Part shown: positions 1 to 8,760 of the stretch, piece by piece | How the letters are laid out: the number at the start of each line of letters is the position of its first letter | Numbering within the stretch: the first letter of the stretch is position 1 | From: Roseobacter sp. | GTDB taxonomy: Bacteria; Pseudomonadota; Alphaproteobacteria; Rhodobacterales; Rhodobacteraceae | Assembly: GCF_024639605.1 (NCBI RefSeq) | Contig: NZ_JAHEHZ010000004.1 | Coordinates: 1 to 54,226, forward strand | Length of the DNA: 54,226 bases | Direction: 5' to 3' | Position numbers and translations under genes: made by a program | The notes under the pieces: model-generated | Told to the model about the DNA's origin: nothing | What the model saw: only the letters and a program-made list of their open reading frames with translations | Databases searched by the model: none

Positions 1-269
1 TCATATGCTTCGGCACAACGCTCCGTTCCATTCACCAAAGTATCGGCGGTCATCACTACATCGGCACCGAACCCTTCAGCGGCGCTGCGGATGCGCGCAT
101 CATCCGTGGCGACCACCACACGATCGACACCTGCAACGGACATCGCCGCCTGCCAGCTGCGCTCAATCAGGCTGCGCGCGACGCCTGAGGCGCCCCGCAG
201 TTCGGCAAGCGGTTTGCCAGGATAGCGGGTCGAAGCATAGCGGGCAGGAATAACGATCAGAACTGACAT
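1..269 (-). CDS. kdsB: 3-deoxy-manno-octulosonate cytidylyltransferase (CMP-KDO synthetase), C-terminus off the window
   Basis: KdsB activates KDO with CTP in the cytoplasm for lipopolysaccharide or capsule assembly. Only the first 89 codons are present; the frame stays open to the left edge. The N-terminus starts MSVLIVIPARYASTRYPGKP, the nucleotide-binding signature of the family, and later carries VVVATDD and GTERCAEAY. The ATG at 269 shares one base with the cysQ stop codon (TGATG), so the two genes are translationally coupled. I call it complete at the 5' end and truncated only by the window. Identification is firm because the N-terminal motif is nearly invariant in this family. Confidence 0.93.
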   Translation of the reverse strand, partial: MSVLIVIPARYASTRYPGKPLAELRGASGVARSLIERSWQAAMSVAGVDRVVVATDDARIRSAAEGFGADVVMTADTLVNGTERCAEAY

Positions 270-1066
270 CAGCCGGCCACCAGATCGACACCAGGCGCAT
301 ATGCGATGAAGAACGGGTTGGCATAACCCTCCTTGCCGTAAACCAGCGGGCTGTGGTCATCAAAACGCACGACTGACCCGCCGGCGCCACGCAGCACGGC
401 ATCTCCTGCAGCCGTGTCCCATTCCATCGTGCGCCCGAGCCGCGGATAAAGATCCGCCTCGCCCGTGGCCACCAGACAGAACTTCAGAGAGCTGCCGGCA
501 CTGGTCATGTCGCGCACGGCATAGCGGTTGATATAGTCGTCTGTCGCCTGATCTCTGTGAGACTTCGATGCAACCACCATCAGAGCCGAATTATCCGCAT
601 CAGAGACTGTTATTGCGCGGGTCTCCCCTACGCTGTCCAAAGCCAGATCACCGGTTTCCTCAACTGCCTGACCGTCAGCACGGGTGTAAAACATCCGCCC
701 CTTCGCCGGCGCATAAACCACGCCGCGCGTGGGCACACCGTTTTCCACAAGCGCGATGTTCACCGTGAAATCGCCCCGCCGGTTGATGAACTCCTTTGTC
801 CCGTCGAGCGGATCAACGATGAGAAACGTGCCGGCCTTGCTGGTGTGGGTTGCCGCCTGCTCTTCGGTCACCAGGAGGATGTCGGGAAAGGCTTCGCGCA
901 GACCGGCCGAGATGATCGCATCCGCCGCCTCGTCTGCCTCGGTGACGGGACTGGCGTCTGATTTGACCTTCACGTCGAAATCGTCCGCCGCATAGACCTC
1001 CATTATTTTCGCTCCGGCCAGCAGCGATAATCTGCGCATTGCGACCGATAAGGCACTGTAATCCAT
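269..1066 (-). CDS. cysQ: 3'(2'),5'-bisphosphate nucleotidase CysQ
   Basis: This 265-residue protein belongs to the inositol monophosphatase-like, Mg-dependent, Li-sensitive phosphatase family. CysQ hydrolyses 3'-phosphoadenosine 5'-phosphate left over from sulfate assimilation and sulfotransfer. Metal-binding residues are visible: E68-E69 in VTEEQ, the DPLDGT motif at 85-90, and a second motif WDTAAGDAVL near the C-terminus. The length matches the family. It lies upstream of kdsB with a one-base overlap. Another inositol-phosphatase activity is possible, but the KEFINRRGDFTVNIAL stretch after DPLDGT is typical of CysQ. A sulfotransferase-like gene lies about 44 kb away in this window. Confidence 0.9.
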   Translation of the reverse strand: MDYSALSVAMRRLSLLAGAKIMEVYAADDFDVKVKSDASPVTEADEAADAIISAGLREAFPDILLVTEEQAATHTSKAGTFLIVDPLDGTKEFINRRGDFTVNIALVENGVPTRGVVYAPAKGRMFYTRADGQAVEETGDLALDSVGETRAITVSDADNSALMVVASKSHRDQATDDYINRYAVRDMTSAGSSLKFCLVATGEADLYPRLGRTMEWDTAAGDAVLRGAGGSVVRFDDHSPLVYGKEGYANPFFIAYAPGVDLVAG

Positions 1067-1184
1067 AAAAGAGGTGTCTCCCGCGGCGGTTGTTGATCTG
1101 GCCGGCTCCGGACTTTATGCTGCGCGGATAACGGAACATCAAGAATTCCGTGAAACTCTGTGCAGATATCGAGGCGCGGCAGAC

Positions 1185-2009
1185 ATGACTGACACGACCC
1201 ACAGACGTCACAGCGGCTTCACCTCCGCGCTGACCATCCTGACGCTGATCTACCACTCGGCGGTGCGGTCGGTGCGCAAAACGCATGCCAATGCCTTTCT
1301 GGCCATTGGGGTGAACCTGCTGCAGGCGGTTATTTTCGTACTCGCCTTTTACGTGATGTTCAGCCTGCTGGGCCTGCGCGGTGCCGCCGTCCGCGGCGAT
1401 TTCCTGCTTTATATCATGTCCGGCGTATTTCTTTTCATGACCCACACCAAAGCGATGGGTGCCGTCGTCGGCTCTGAAGGTCCGGCGAGCCCGATGATGC
1501 AACACGCACCGATGAACACCATTGTGGCGATTGCCGCCGCCGCTCTGGGTTCGCTCTATATCCAGGTGCTGTCCATGGCCTTCATCCTGTTCATCTATCA
1601 TGTCGCCTGGATGCCGGTTTACATCGAAAATCCCGGCGGTGCATTTTGCATGCTGATGCTGTCCTGGCTCACCGGCGTGGCGATCGGGATCGTTTTGCTG
1701 GCGATCAAACCCTGGGCACCGCAGTTCGTGACGATTTTCAACACGATCTACCAGCGCGCCAATATGATCGCGTCGGGCAAGATGTTCGTGGCCAATATGA
1801 TGCCCGCCTATATGCTCGCCATGTTTGACTGGAACCCGCTTTTTCACACTATCGACCAGGCCCGTGGCTTCATTTTCATAAATTACGTGCCGCGTTTTAC
1901 CGACTGGAGCTATGCGCTATGGGTGGCGGTTGTGCTGATCATGATCGGGCTGATGGGTGAGTTCTATACCCGCCGCCACGCCTCGGCGAGCTGGAGCGCG
2001 CGACGCTGA
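1185..2009 (+). CDS. ABC-2 type transporter permease, probably polysaccharide export
   Basis: The 274-residue product is almost wholly hydrophobic, with about six membrane segments (roughly 30-56, 68-87, 105-136, 155-180, 240-262). It has the look of the ABC-2 permease family that includes KpsM. I chose ATG 1185 (MTDTTHRRHS), with GAGG ten bases upstream, over an in-frame GTG at 1074, because that would add 37 residues without membrane or family character. It is divergent from cysQ-kdsB. Being next to the KDO-activation gene suggests capsule or other surface-glycan export, but this is inference. No ATP-binding partner lies alongside, so the ATPase must be encoded elsewhere. Confidence 0.75.
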   Translation: MTDTTHRRHSGFTSALTILTLIYHSAVRSVRKTHANAFLAIGVNLLQAVIFVLAFYVMFSLLGLRGAAVRGDFLLYIMSGVFLFMTHTKAMGAVVGSEGPASPMMQHAPMNTIVAIAAAALGSLYIQVLSMAFILFIYHVAWMPVYIENPGGAFCMLMLSWLTGVAIGIVLLAIKPWAPQFVTIFNTIYQRANMIASGKMFVANMMPAYMLAMFDWNPLFHTIDQARGFIFINYVPRFTDWSYALWVAVVLIMIGLMGEFYTRRHASASWSARR

Positions 2010-2040
2010 CGCACCCCCCGGTTTGTTCGTTAAGTGTCGA

Positions 2041-3012
2041 TCAGGCTGAACGCGACATCCATTTTGCGATCATCGAATGCTGCACACTGGCCTGCGCCGC
2101 AATCCGGTAAAACCCGATCAGCTCGCGCAGCGGGGATGAAATACGATCAAACCCCGAGAGAAATGCCACAATCACACCTACCTGTACCTCTCCCTGCATC
2201 ACCAGGTATCCGCCAAAAAGCAACACAGTGATCGGGCCAAGTGAATTCAGCAGGTTCAGAGAGGATTTAAGAATGAATTTCAGGATAAAATACCGCATCC
2301 GGTTGGTGTAAATATCTTTGATCAGTCCGGGACCGCGGTCGCGTGTGTCCTTTTCCGAATCCGATATCGCATCCCCCAGATCGCGCAGCATGGAAACGCG
2401 CTCTTCCACCAGGTCGTTCAGCCGCCGCTGCAGAAACGGCGTGAGGATGATCTGCGGCACCAGAAAAGCGAGTGCGAAAACGGCGATCTGAGGCTCTACC
2501 ACAAACATATAGACGACCACACCGAGCAGCATTGCAAGATTGGCACAGGCCCCCGAGATCGCCTCACCGACAAAGCCGCCGAGTTTTTCCACCTCTGCTC
2601 CGACGATCGACACCGTGCGACCGGACCGGTCGTTTACTTCTTCCTCAGCCCCGTTGCGGCGCTCTTCGTAGATATGCAAAAGGTGGCGGCGGGTGTAGAG
2701 TGTGGCACTTTCGGTCAGCCAGGACTGGTAAATCCAAAGGACGTATTTTACCAGCTGGTGCGCAAGGGTCACCCCGACATAGGCAATGCCGAACTTGACC
2801 AGAACCGGAATATCGCGCGTTTCCACGACTTCGTTGACGATGCGCCGCTGGAGCTCAATCGGGACAAGGTTGAGCAAAGCCACAAACACCGCCAGCAGAC
2901 AGGTCGCCGGCTGGTGCCATTCGCTCATCCGCCAGACATATGTGAGAAGCGATCCCGCAGCACTGTCGTCGCCGGTCTTCCGCACCTCGCGCGGGCTTCT
3001 TTTCAGATTCAT
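2041..3012 (-). CDS. Stand-alone ABC-exporter membrane domain without an ATPase
   Basis: The 323 residues resemble the type I exporter membrane domain (ABC_membrane). There are hydrophobic segments near 37-55, 73-94, 155-185 and 260-285, and long soluble helices between them containing EEVNDRSGRTVSIVGAEVEKLGG and the second coupling-helix region. The usual nucleotide-binding domain is missing: there is no Walker A, LSGGQ or Walker B, and the frame ends soon after the last helix. No ATPase is found in any frame just downstream. It either pairs with an ATPase made elsewhere or has lost transport. The gene is convergent with the ABC-2 permease and has its own upstream gap of 137 bases. Confidence 0.72.
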   Translation of the reverse strand: MNLKRSPREVRKTGDDSAAGSLLTYVWRMSEWHQPATCLLAVFVALLNLVPIELQRRIVNEVVETRDIPVLVKFGIAYVGVTLAHQLVKYVLWIYQSWLTESATLYTRRHLLHIYEERRNGAEEEVNDRSGRTVSIVGAEVEKLGGFVGEAISGACANLAMLLGVVVYMFVVEPQIAVFALAFLVPQIILTPFLQRRLNDLVEERVSMLRDLGDAISDSEKDTRDRGPGLIKDIYTNRMRYFILKFILKSSLNLLNSLGPITVLLFGGYLVMQGEVQVGVIVAFLSGFDRISSPLRELIGFYRIAAQASVQHSMIAKWMSRSA

Positions 3013-3149
3013 ACTTTAACCATTTCCGGGGCACTGCGGGCTGACAGCACGCGGTATTCGGAGAATGTCACCGCCCTGCCTTTGCACGGACCCTACAAAA
3101 CTGCACCCTTACAGTACAGACATACCGGGATGCCGTGGCTGATGCGTAC

Positions 3150-3752
3150 TCAGGTGACGACCCTCAGCGTCAGATTAAGCCGGCCGCCCTTCTCCAGCAG
3201 GCCTGATGAGCCAAAGCGGATCCGGTCCACCCCGTGGTATGCGCGTCGCGCGTCACCGCCCATCACAACCACATCCCCCGACTGCAACCAGACCGAGTGC
3301 GTCCTGCCGCTCCGTTCGGTGCCGCCCATGCGAAAAAGACCATCATCACCCAGTGACACCGACAGAACCGGCCAGCTGAAATCAGCCTCGTCCCTGTCCT
3401 GATGCAGCCCCATGCGCGCACCTTCTCCGTAAAAGTTCACAAGACAGCACTCCGGCGCACGCGCGGCTCCGGTCAGATCCCGCCAGATACCGAGGATGCA
3501 GTCCGGCACCGGCGGCCAGCTTTGCCCGTCAGGGTGCACCGGGCTGTAGCGATAGCCGCGCCGGTCCGAAATCCAGCCGAAATCACCCGCTGCCGTCATC
3601 CGCACCGACATCGCCTTGCCGCGCGGGGTTACAGGCGTGAAGAGCGGCGCCGCTGCTACGACCTCGCGCACCGCAGACAGCACTTCGCGCTGCGCATAGA
3701 TATCCAGGAAGCCCTTGTGCACGTCAAATCCTGCGACTTTCAGCTGTGTCAT
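3150..3752 (-). CDS. alkB: AlkB-type Fe(II)/2-oxoglutarate DNA/RNA demethylase
   Basis: The product has 200 residues. AlkB repairs N1-methyladenine and N3-methylcytosine by oxidative demethylation. Iron ligands are clear: H117 and D119 in LHQDRDEADF, and H173 in AYHGVDRIRF. The 2-oxoglutarate-binding C-terminus RLNLTLR carries R191 and R197. I chose ATG 3752 (MTQLKVAGF); a longer open frame upstream would add 47 residues that read across the shared promoter region. It is divergent from dnaK, with about 209 bases between the starts. Length and motifs match E. coli AlkB closely. Confidence 0.93.
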   Translation of the reverse strand: MTQLKVAGFDVHKGFLDIYAQREVLSAVREVVAAAPLFTPVTPRGKAMSVRMTAAGDFGWISDRRGYRYSPVHPDGQSWPPVPDCILGIWRDLTGAARAPECCLVNFYGEGARMGLHQDRDEADFSWPVLSVSLGDDGLFRMGGTERSGRTHSVWLQSGDVVVMGGDARRAYHGVDRIRFGSSGLLEKGGRLNLTLRVVT

Positions 3753-3800
3753 CTGCGCGGTATCCCGGGAAAACAGAAAAAATTCGGGAAAGATTCCCAC

Positions 3801-3833
3801 CTGCAGCCCGTCAGAAAGGTTGCAGGGCTGCAG
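3801..3833. promoter_or_regulatory. Perfect 9-bp inverted repeat at the dnaK/alkB divergent promoter
   Basis: The arms CTGCAGCCC (3801-3809) and GGGCTGCAG (3825-3833) are exact reverse complements, separated by 15 bases. The right arm starts on the last base of the proposed dnaK -35 box. It is not the HrcA operator CIRCE, which has TTAGCACTC/GAGTGCTAA arms and a 9-base spacer. It could be a protein operator, or a hairpin in the alkB leader, since that transcript also crosses it. Confidence 0.5.
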
Positions 3834-3848
3834 ACCCCTCCTTATATA
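3820..3848 (+). promoter_or_regulatory. Candidate dnaK promoter
   Basis: TTGCAG (3820-3825) and TATATA (3843-3848) are separated by 17 bases, giving a good housekeeping-type promoter with a leader of about 105 bases before dnaK. The TTG followed by a TTATATA block could also be read by an RpoH-type heat-shock sigma factor, whose alphaproteobacterial consensus begins CTTG. The sequence alone does not decide between them. The same box pair occurs at the rimP promoter. Confidence 0.5.
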
Positions 3849-3961
3849 CCCTCCGAACCGCACGAAGCGACCTGCTTTTCGTGTGAACATCATCGGGGCA
3901 AAGGCGCCATAACGGGCCGGTGCTCCGTGTCATCGCCTTTAATATCAAGAGGGATCTCAAA

Positions 3962-5872
3962 ATGGCCAAAGTGATTGGTATCGACCTTGGAACCACGAAC
4001 AGCTGCATCGCAATCATGGACGGATCGCAGCCACGCGTGATCGAAAACGCCGAAGGTGCGCGTACAACGCCTTCAATCGTCGCCTTCACAGATGAAGAGC
4101 GCCTGGTGGGACAGCCGGCTAAACGCCAGGCCGTTACCAACCCTGACAACACCATTTTCGGCGTTAAACGTCTGATTGGCCGTCGCAATGACGACCCGGA
4201 TCTCGCCAAAGACAAAAAGAACCTGCCCTTTGCCGTGATCGACGGCGGGAACGGCGACGCATGGGTCGAAGCGAAAGGTGAGAAATATTCTCCCTCTCAG
4301 ATCTCCGCGTTCATCCTCGGGAAAATGAAAGAAACCGCAGAAAGCTATCTGGGCGAGGAAGTCACCCAGGCGGTCATCACCGTGCCTGCGTATTTCAACG
4401 ACGCCCAGCGTCAGGCGACCAAAGACGCCGGCAAAATTGCGGGTCTCGAAGTGCTGCGGATCATCAATGAGCCGACAGCGGCAGCCCTGGCTTACGGCCT
4501 GGACAAAGAGAACACCCAGACAATCGCTGTCTATGACCTTGGCGGCGGTACATTCGACGTGACCATCCTTGAGATCGACGACGGCCTTTTCGAAGTGAAA
4601 TCCACCAACGGCGATACCTTCCTCGGCGGTGAAGACTTTGACATGCGCATCGTCAACTACCTCGCGGACGAGTTCAAAAAAGAGCACCAGGTCGACCTGA
4701 CCAAAGACAAGATGGCGCTCCAGCGTCTGAAAGAAGCGGCCGAGAAAGCCAAGATCGAACTGTCGAGCTCCAGCCAGACAGAGATCAACCAGCCGTTCAT
4801 CTCGATGGGCGCAAACGGCCAGCCGCTGCACATGGTCATGAAGCTGACCCGCTCCAAACTGGAATCGCTGGTCGGGGATCTGATCAAAGCATCACTGAAA
4901 CCCTGCCAGGCGGCTCTTAAAGACGCCGGTCTGACCGCAGGCGATATCGATGAGGTTGTTCTCGTCGGTGGTATGACGCGGATGCCGAAAGTTGTTGAGG
5001 AAGTCACCAAGTTCTTTGGCAAAGAGCCGCACAAGGGTGTGAACCCGGATGAGGTCGTTGCCATGGGTGCCGCCATTCAGGCCGGTGTTCTGCAGGGCGA
5101 CGTCAAAGACGTGGTGCTGCTCGATGTGACACCGCTGAGCCTTGGCATTGAGACGCTGGGTGGCGTTTTCACCCGTCTCATTGACCGCAACACCACGATC
5201 CCGACGAAGAAATCTCAGATCTTTTCCACGGCCGAAGACAACCAGAACGCTGTGACGATCCGGGTTTTCCAGGGTGAACGCGAGATGGCATCCGACAACA
5301 AGATCCTTGGTGCTTTCAATCTCGAAAACATTCCACCGGCGCCGCGTGGCATGCCGCAGATCGAAGTCACCTTTGATATTGACGCAAACGGCATCGTGTC
5401 CGTGGGTGCGATGGATAAAGGCACCGGCAAAGAGCAGAAAATCACCATCCAGGCCTCCGGTGGTCTCTCGGATGATGATATCGAGAAAATGGTCAAGGAC
5501 GCCGAAGAGAACGCGGAAGCCGATAAGGCACGTCGTGAACTTATCGAGGCGAAAAACCAGGCGGAGAGCCTCATCCACTCGACAGAGAAATCTGTTGAGG
5601 AGCACTCCGACAAGGTTGATCCGACAACCGTCGAAGCGATCGAGCTTGCGATTGCCGCCCTCAAAGACGAGCTGGAAACCGACAACCCGGACAAAATCCG
5701 GGCTGGTATTCAGAACGTCACAGAGGCCGCGATGAAACTGGGCGAAGCGATCTATAAGTCCGCTCAGGAAGAAGGTGACGACACCCCTGAAGCCGCTGAC
5801 GAAGCGCAGGCTGGTGAAGACGACATCGTGGACGCCGAGTTCGAAGATCTGGACGACGACAAGCGCGCGTAA
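3962..5872 (+). CDS. dnaK: Molecular chaperone DnaK (Hsp70)
   Basis: The 636-residue Hsp70 binds exposed hydrophobic segments of client proteins in an ATP cycle run by DnaJ and GrpE. It has the N-terminal ATPase signature [12 protein letters not shown], the phosphate loops [12 protein letters not shown] and [12 protein letters not shown], a substrate-binding domain starting near [18 protein letters not shown], and an acidic tail ending [16 protein letters not shown] 3962 ([10 protein letters not shown]) is chosen over an in-frame ATG at 3920; AGAGGG lies just upstream. dnaJ follows after 77 bases with a strong hairpin between. The partner genes grpE and hrcA are at the far right of the window. 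Confidence 0.99.
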   Translation: MAKVIGIDLGTTNSCIAIMDGSQPRVIENAEGARTTPSIVAFTDEERLVGQPAKRQAVTNPDNTIFGVKRLIGRRNDDPDLAKDKKNLPFAVIDGGNGDAWVEAKGEKYSPSQISAFILGKMKETAESYLGEEVTQAVITVPAYFNDAQRQATKDAGKIAGLEVLRIINEPTAAALAYGLDKENTQTIAVYDLGGGTFDVTILEIDDGLFEVKSTNGDTFLGGEDFDMRIVNYLADEFKKEHQVDLTKDKMALQRLKEAAEKAKIELSSSSQTEINQPFISMGANGQPLHMVMKLTRSKLESLVGDLIKASLKPCQAALKDAGLTAGDIDEVVLVGGMTRMPKVVEEVTKFFGKEPHKGVNPDEVVAMGAAIQAGVLQGDVKDVVLLDVTPLSLGIETLGGVFTRLIDRNTTIPTKKSQIFSTAEDNQNAVTIRVFQGEREMASDNKILGAFNLENIPPAPRGMPQIEVTFDIDANGIVSVGAMDKGTGKEQKITIQASGGLSDDDIEKMVKDAEENAEADKARRELIEAKNQAESLIHSTEKSVEEHSDKVDPTTVEAIELAIAALKDELETDNPDKIRAGIQNVTEAAMKLGEAIYKSAQEEGDDTPEAADEAQAGEDDIVDAEFEDLDDDKRA

Positions 5873-5898
5873 GCGCCATGTAACCCGGAACCTCTGAT

Positions 5899-5922
5899 CG
5901 GGCCGGCCTCCGGGTCGGCCCG
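5899..5922 (+). promoter_or_regulatory. Stable hairpin in the dnaK-dnaJ intergenic region
   Basis: CGGGCCG (5899-5905) pairs with CGGCCCG (5916-5922). The stem extends inward by one G-T and two C-G pairs to a TCCG tetraloop, giving about ten base pairs. No T-run follows, so it is unlikely to be a full intrinsic terminator. Its place suggests an mRNA-stability or partial read-through element that keeps DnaK above DnaJ. Confidence 0.6.
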
Positions 5923-5949
5923 TCACGTTCCGACAAGGGGGACCCATCC

Positions 5950-7104
5950 ATGGCAAAACGTGACTATTACGAGGTGCTTGGCGTTGCCAAAGGTGCCTCC
6001 GCTGACGAAATCAAAAAAGGCTATCGCTCCAAAGCAAAAGAGCTTCACCCTGACCGCAATAAAGACGACCCGCAGGCTGAATCGCAGTTCAAAGAGGCCA
6101 ATGAGGCCTATGAGGTCCTGAAAGACGCCGAAAAAAAAGCGGCCTATGACCGTTTCGGACATGCAGCCTTTGAAGGTGGCATGGGCGGAGGCGGTCGTCC
6201 CGGCGGCGGCTTTGGCGGCGGTGGTCAGGGCGATTTTTCATCGGCCTTTTCCGACGTGTTCGACGATCTTTTCGGAGATTTCATGGGTGGACAGCGCGGC
6301 GGCGGTGGCCGGCGCGCGGCGCGCGGATCTGATCTGCGCTACAATTTGCGGATCTCTCTGGAAGATGCCTTTGCCGGTCTGCAGAAGACCATCAATGTGC
6401 CGGGCTCCGTGGCCTGTGACAGCTGTAACGGGTCCGGTGCCGAGGGCGGTGCCGAGCCGGTGACCTGTCCGACCTGTTCAGGCATGGGCAAAGTGCGCGC
6501 TCAGCAAGGCTTTTTCACTGTTGAGCGAACCTGTCCGACCTGTGCCGGGCTCGGACAGCACATCCAGAACCCCTGCAAGACCTGTAAAGGTGCAGGGCGC
6601 CAGGAAAAAGAACGCGCGCTTAACGTCAATATACCAGCGGGTGTCGAAACCGGCACACGGATCCGGCTTGCCGGTGAGGGCGAAGCGGGCATGCGCGGCG
6701 GGCCATCGGGCGACCTCTATATCTTTATCGAAGTCACCGAACACGGGCTTTTCCAGCGTGAGAGCACAAATCTTTACTGCCGCGTGCCGGTCTCAATGTC
6801 CAAGGCAGCTCTGGGCGGCTCCATCGAGGTTCCGACCATTGATGGCGGGCGCGGGCGCGTCCAGATCCCTGCCGGCAGCCAGTCCGGCCGCCAGATGCGC
6901 TTGCGCGGCAAAGGCATGCCAGCGCTCAGAGGGGGCGGTACCGGGGACATGTTCATAGAGCTTGCGGTTGAGACACCTGTGAACCTGACGGGCCGGCAGA
7001 AAGAGCTTCTCCAGGAGTTCGAAGATCTTTCGGAAAACAATAATCCGGAGTCGAGCAGCTTTTTCTCATCCGTCAAAAGCTTCTGGGACTCGATGAAGGG
7101 CTGA
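5950..7104 (+). CDS. dnaJ: Co-chaperone DnaJ (Hsp40)
   Basis: This 384-residue type I Hsp40 stimulates DnaK ATP hydrolysis and delivers substrates. The J domain spans about 1-70, with the essential HPD at 33-35. A Gly/Phe-rich linker follows at about 75-125, then four zinc-finger repeats ([32 protein letters not shown]), then the C-terminal beta domains. AAGGGGG precedes the ATG at a normal distance. It is cotranscribed with dnaK, and a clear intrinsic terminator follows its stop. Confidence 0.99.
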   Translation: MAKRDYYEVLGVAKGASADEIKKGYRSKAKELHPDRNKDDPQAESQFKEANEAYEVLKDAEKKAAYDRFGHAAFEGGMGGGGRPGGGFGGGGQGDFSSAFSDVFDDLFGDFMGGQRGGGGRRAARGSDLRYNLRISLEDAFAGLQKTINVPGSVACDSCNGSGAEGGAEPVTCPTCSGMGKVRAQQGFFTVERTCPTCAGLGQHIQNPCKTCKGAGRQEKERALNVNIPAGVETGTRIRLAGEGEAGMRGGPSGDLYIFIEVTEHGLFQRESTNLYCRVPVSMSKAALGGSIEVPTIDGGRGRVQIPAGSQSGRQMRLRGKGMPALRGGGTGDMFIELAVETPVNLTGRQKELLQEFEDLSENNNPESSSFFSSVKSFWDSMKG

Positions 7105-7148
7105 ACCGCGCATTTGACGGTAACCTGATACAGAACAATCTGAAAAGG

Positions 7149-7172
7149 CCGGACCCTGCGTCCGGTTTTTTT
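7149..7172 (+). terminator. Intrinsic terminator of dnaK-dnaJ
   Basis: CCGGAC (7149-7154) and GTCCGG (7160-7165) form a 6-bp stem around CCTGC, followed by seven T residues at 7166-7172. AAAA lies before the stem, so weak termination is also possible in the other direction, where the 519-residue gene ends. Confidence 0.9.
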
Positions 7173-7180
7173 GTGATGTC

Positions 7181-8740
7181 TCAGCGTATCCAGACCTCAA
7201 GCCTTTGATTGGCCTTCCGCGCGGCCGGGCTGCCGTCACAGCCCATCGGCATAGCTTCGCCAAAGCCGTCAACCCGGACGGTAAAGCGCGCAAGCGCCGT
7301 CGCCGGAAGCTGCTCCAGCACCATCTCGCTTAGTCTTTCCGCCGCGCGCAGTGATGCTGACTGGCCGGCAAGCGTTGCGCCGGATGCGTCACTAAACCCG
7401 GCAAAAAGCAACTCCCGCCCGTCAAACCGACCGCTTTTCAGAGCCTGCACGAGGTGCAGAACCGCTCCGCGCGACCGGGCGGTGAGATCGGATGTACCGG
7501 GCTCGGTGCGGAACGTAGTGGTCAGACGGTTCATCGGCGCAAGAACCTGCACCATGCGCTGCAAATCCGCGAGTGAGATCCGCTTACCGGCAGACGTTAT
7601 CGCATTTGCAAAACGGCTGCCCTGGTCATCCGGCGAAATCTCCTCCGGCGTCTGATCGACAAACCCGGACCGGCGTATCACCAGCTGCGCCGCAGGTTCG
7701 TTCACGAAGGATAAAAACCCACGCGCAAGCTTCGGCAGGCGGCGGGCCGGCTGATACAGAAACATCGGAGCAGTATAGGGGTAATCGCCGGTTTTTATCG
7801 CCCGCCGTGTCGCCTGTATCGGGCGGATACACCCGGCGGCCAGGCGCAGTAGTTTCGTGTCTCCCGTCCCGGAGAAAGCCGCCAGGCCAAGGCCGTGCGG
7901 ATCCTCGGCCACTGCGGCGACCATATCGCTGTTACTCGCGAAAGTCCTGATATCGGCTGATAACTCGAGACCCTCAGATCCCATGACCTCGTCAGCCAGT
8001 GCCTGCCCCACACCGGACCCGGGTGAAGCAGCGTAGAGCACGACACGCCCGCCAGCTCCGTACGGAACCTGCCAGTGCGTCTTCGTACCCGCAAATAGCT
8101 GCGCAAGATCTCCGGGCGTCAGCACCATTACCGGATTTCCCGGTGCCACGACCGGAACCACCGCATCCAGCGCCAGAACCTTTGATTGTTTTTCCGACGT
8201 CAGATCGCCCATGCCGGCCTCGAGGGCGCGCGCCACTTCGTCAGGCCGGACCCCGCGTTGCGCCATGACGATATCCGCTTCATTCGCCAGCAGATCGGCA
8301 AATCCTTCATCTGTTGTGGTAACGCGAAACCGGAAAATACCCGCAGGTCGCCCTGTTTCGGGATCACTGAGCGTATAGGTGTAATGCGATGCATCGAGAT
8401 TTTCGCGGGTGGCGTCCAGGCTGCTTTGACGGGCGTAGGCCTCAACGAGCGCGGGCATCATCACAGCCCCCATCAGCGCAGAGCCTGAGATGGAAATATC
8501 CGCGACAAACGCCTGCAGATCGGGGCAGGCACTGCCGGTGCAGGTTACACCGGCGCTGTCGATTGTCAGTTCGCCATAGATCGTATCGACGCGATAAAAC
8601 TCTCCGTCAAAGCCCAGCAGGTCCCCGGAAAGCACAATTCCGCCATCCTGTGAGGTCAGCGTGACGTCCTGCGCTACGGCGAAACGCAGGGTGCAACAAA
8701 TAAAAAGTGCGGCGAAAACCGCCGCACGTCTCAGTCTCAT
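7181..8740 (-). CDS. Periplasmic phosphate-type binding protein fused to an OmpA-like domain
   Basis: This 519-residue exported protein has a signal peptide at 1-23, cut near AVA-QD. A short domain (about 24-70) with paired cysteines, CTGSACP, follows. A PstS-like periplasmic binding fold spans about 75-345 (ISGSALMGAVMMPALVEAYAR, then DIVMAQRGVRPDE, then VLYAASPGSGVGQAL). The C-terminal OmpA-like peptidoglycan-binding domain spans about 405-519, with LLFAGFSDASGATLAGQSASLRAAERL and the terminal ANQRLEVWI. No phosphate permease or ATPase lies nearby, so a sensing or structural role tethered to peptidoglycan is more likely than import. It follows the 338-residue gene by 20 bases, probably in one transcript. 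Confidence 0.75.
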   Translation of the reverse strand: MRLRRAAVFAALFICCTLRFAVAQDVTLTSQDGGIVLSGDLLGFDGEFYRVDTIYGELTIDSAGVTCTGSACPDLQAFVADISISGSALMGAVMMPALVEAYARQSSLDATRENLDASHYTYTLSDPETGRPAGIFRFRVTTTDEGFADLLANEADIVMAQRGVRPDEVARALEAGMGDLTSEKQSKVLALDAVVPVVAPGNPVMVLTPGDLAQLFAGTKTHWQVPYGAGGRVVLYAASPGSGVGQALADEVMGSEGLELSADIRTFASNSDMVAAVAEDPHGLGLAAFSGTGDTKLLRLAAGCIRPIQATRRAIKTGDYPYTAPMFLYQPARRLPKLARGFLSFVNEPAAQLVIRRSGFVDQTPEEISPDDQGSRFANAITSAGKRISLADLQRMVQVLAPMNRLTTTFRTEPGTSDLTARSRGAVLHLVQALKSGRFDGRELLFAGFSDASGATLAGQSASLRAAERLSEMVLEQLPATALARFTVRVDGFGEAMPMGCDGSPAARKANQRLEVWIR

Positions 8741-8760
8741 GTGACAGAGCCTCGCTGGGG

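Noticed and set aside
813-1847. 344-codon minus-strand frame across the cysQ start and ABC-2 permease
   Set aside because: It overlaps two well-supported genes, is rich in His, Gln and Arg, and lacks any motif.
3753-3961. CIRCE operator at dnaK
   Set aside because: I looked for TTAGCACTC and GAGTGCTAA arms; they are not there. The repeat found has a different sequence and spacing.
4892-5956. 354-codon frame antisense to dnaK
   Set aside because: It is a mirror frame of dnaK with no family character.
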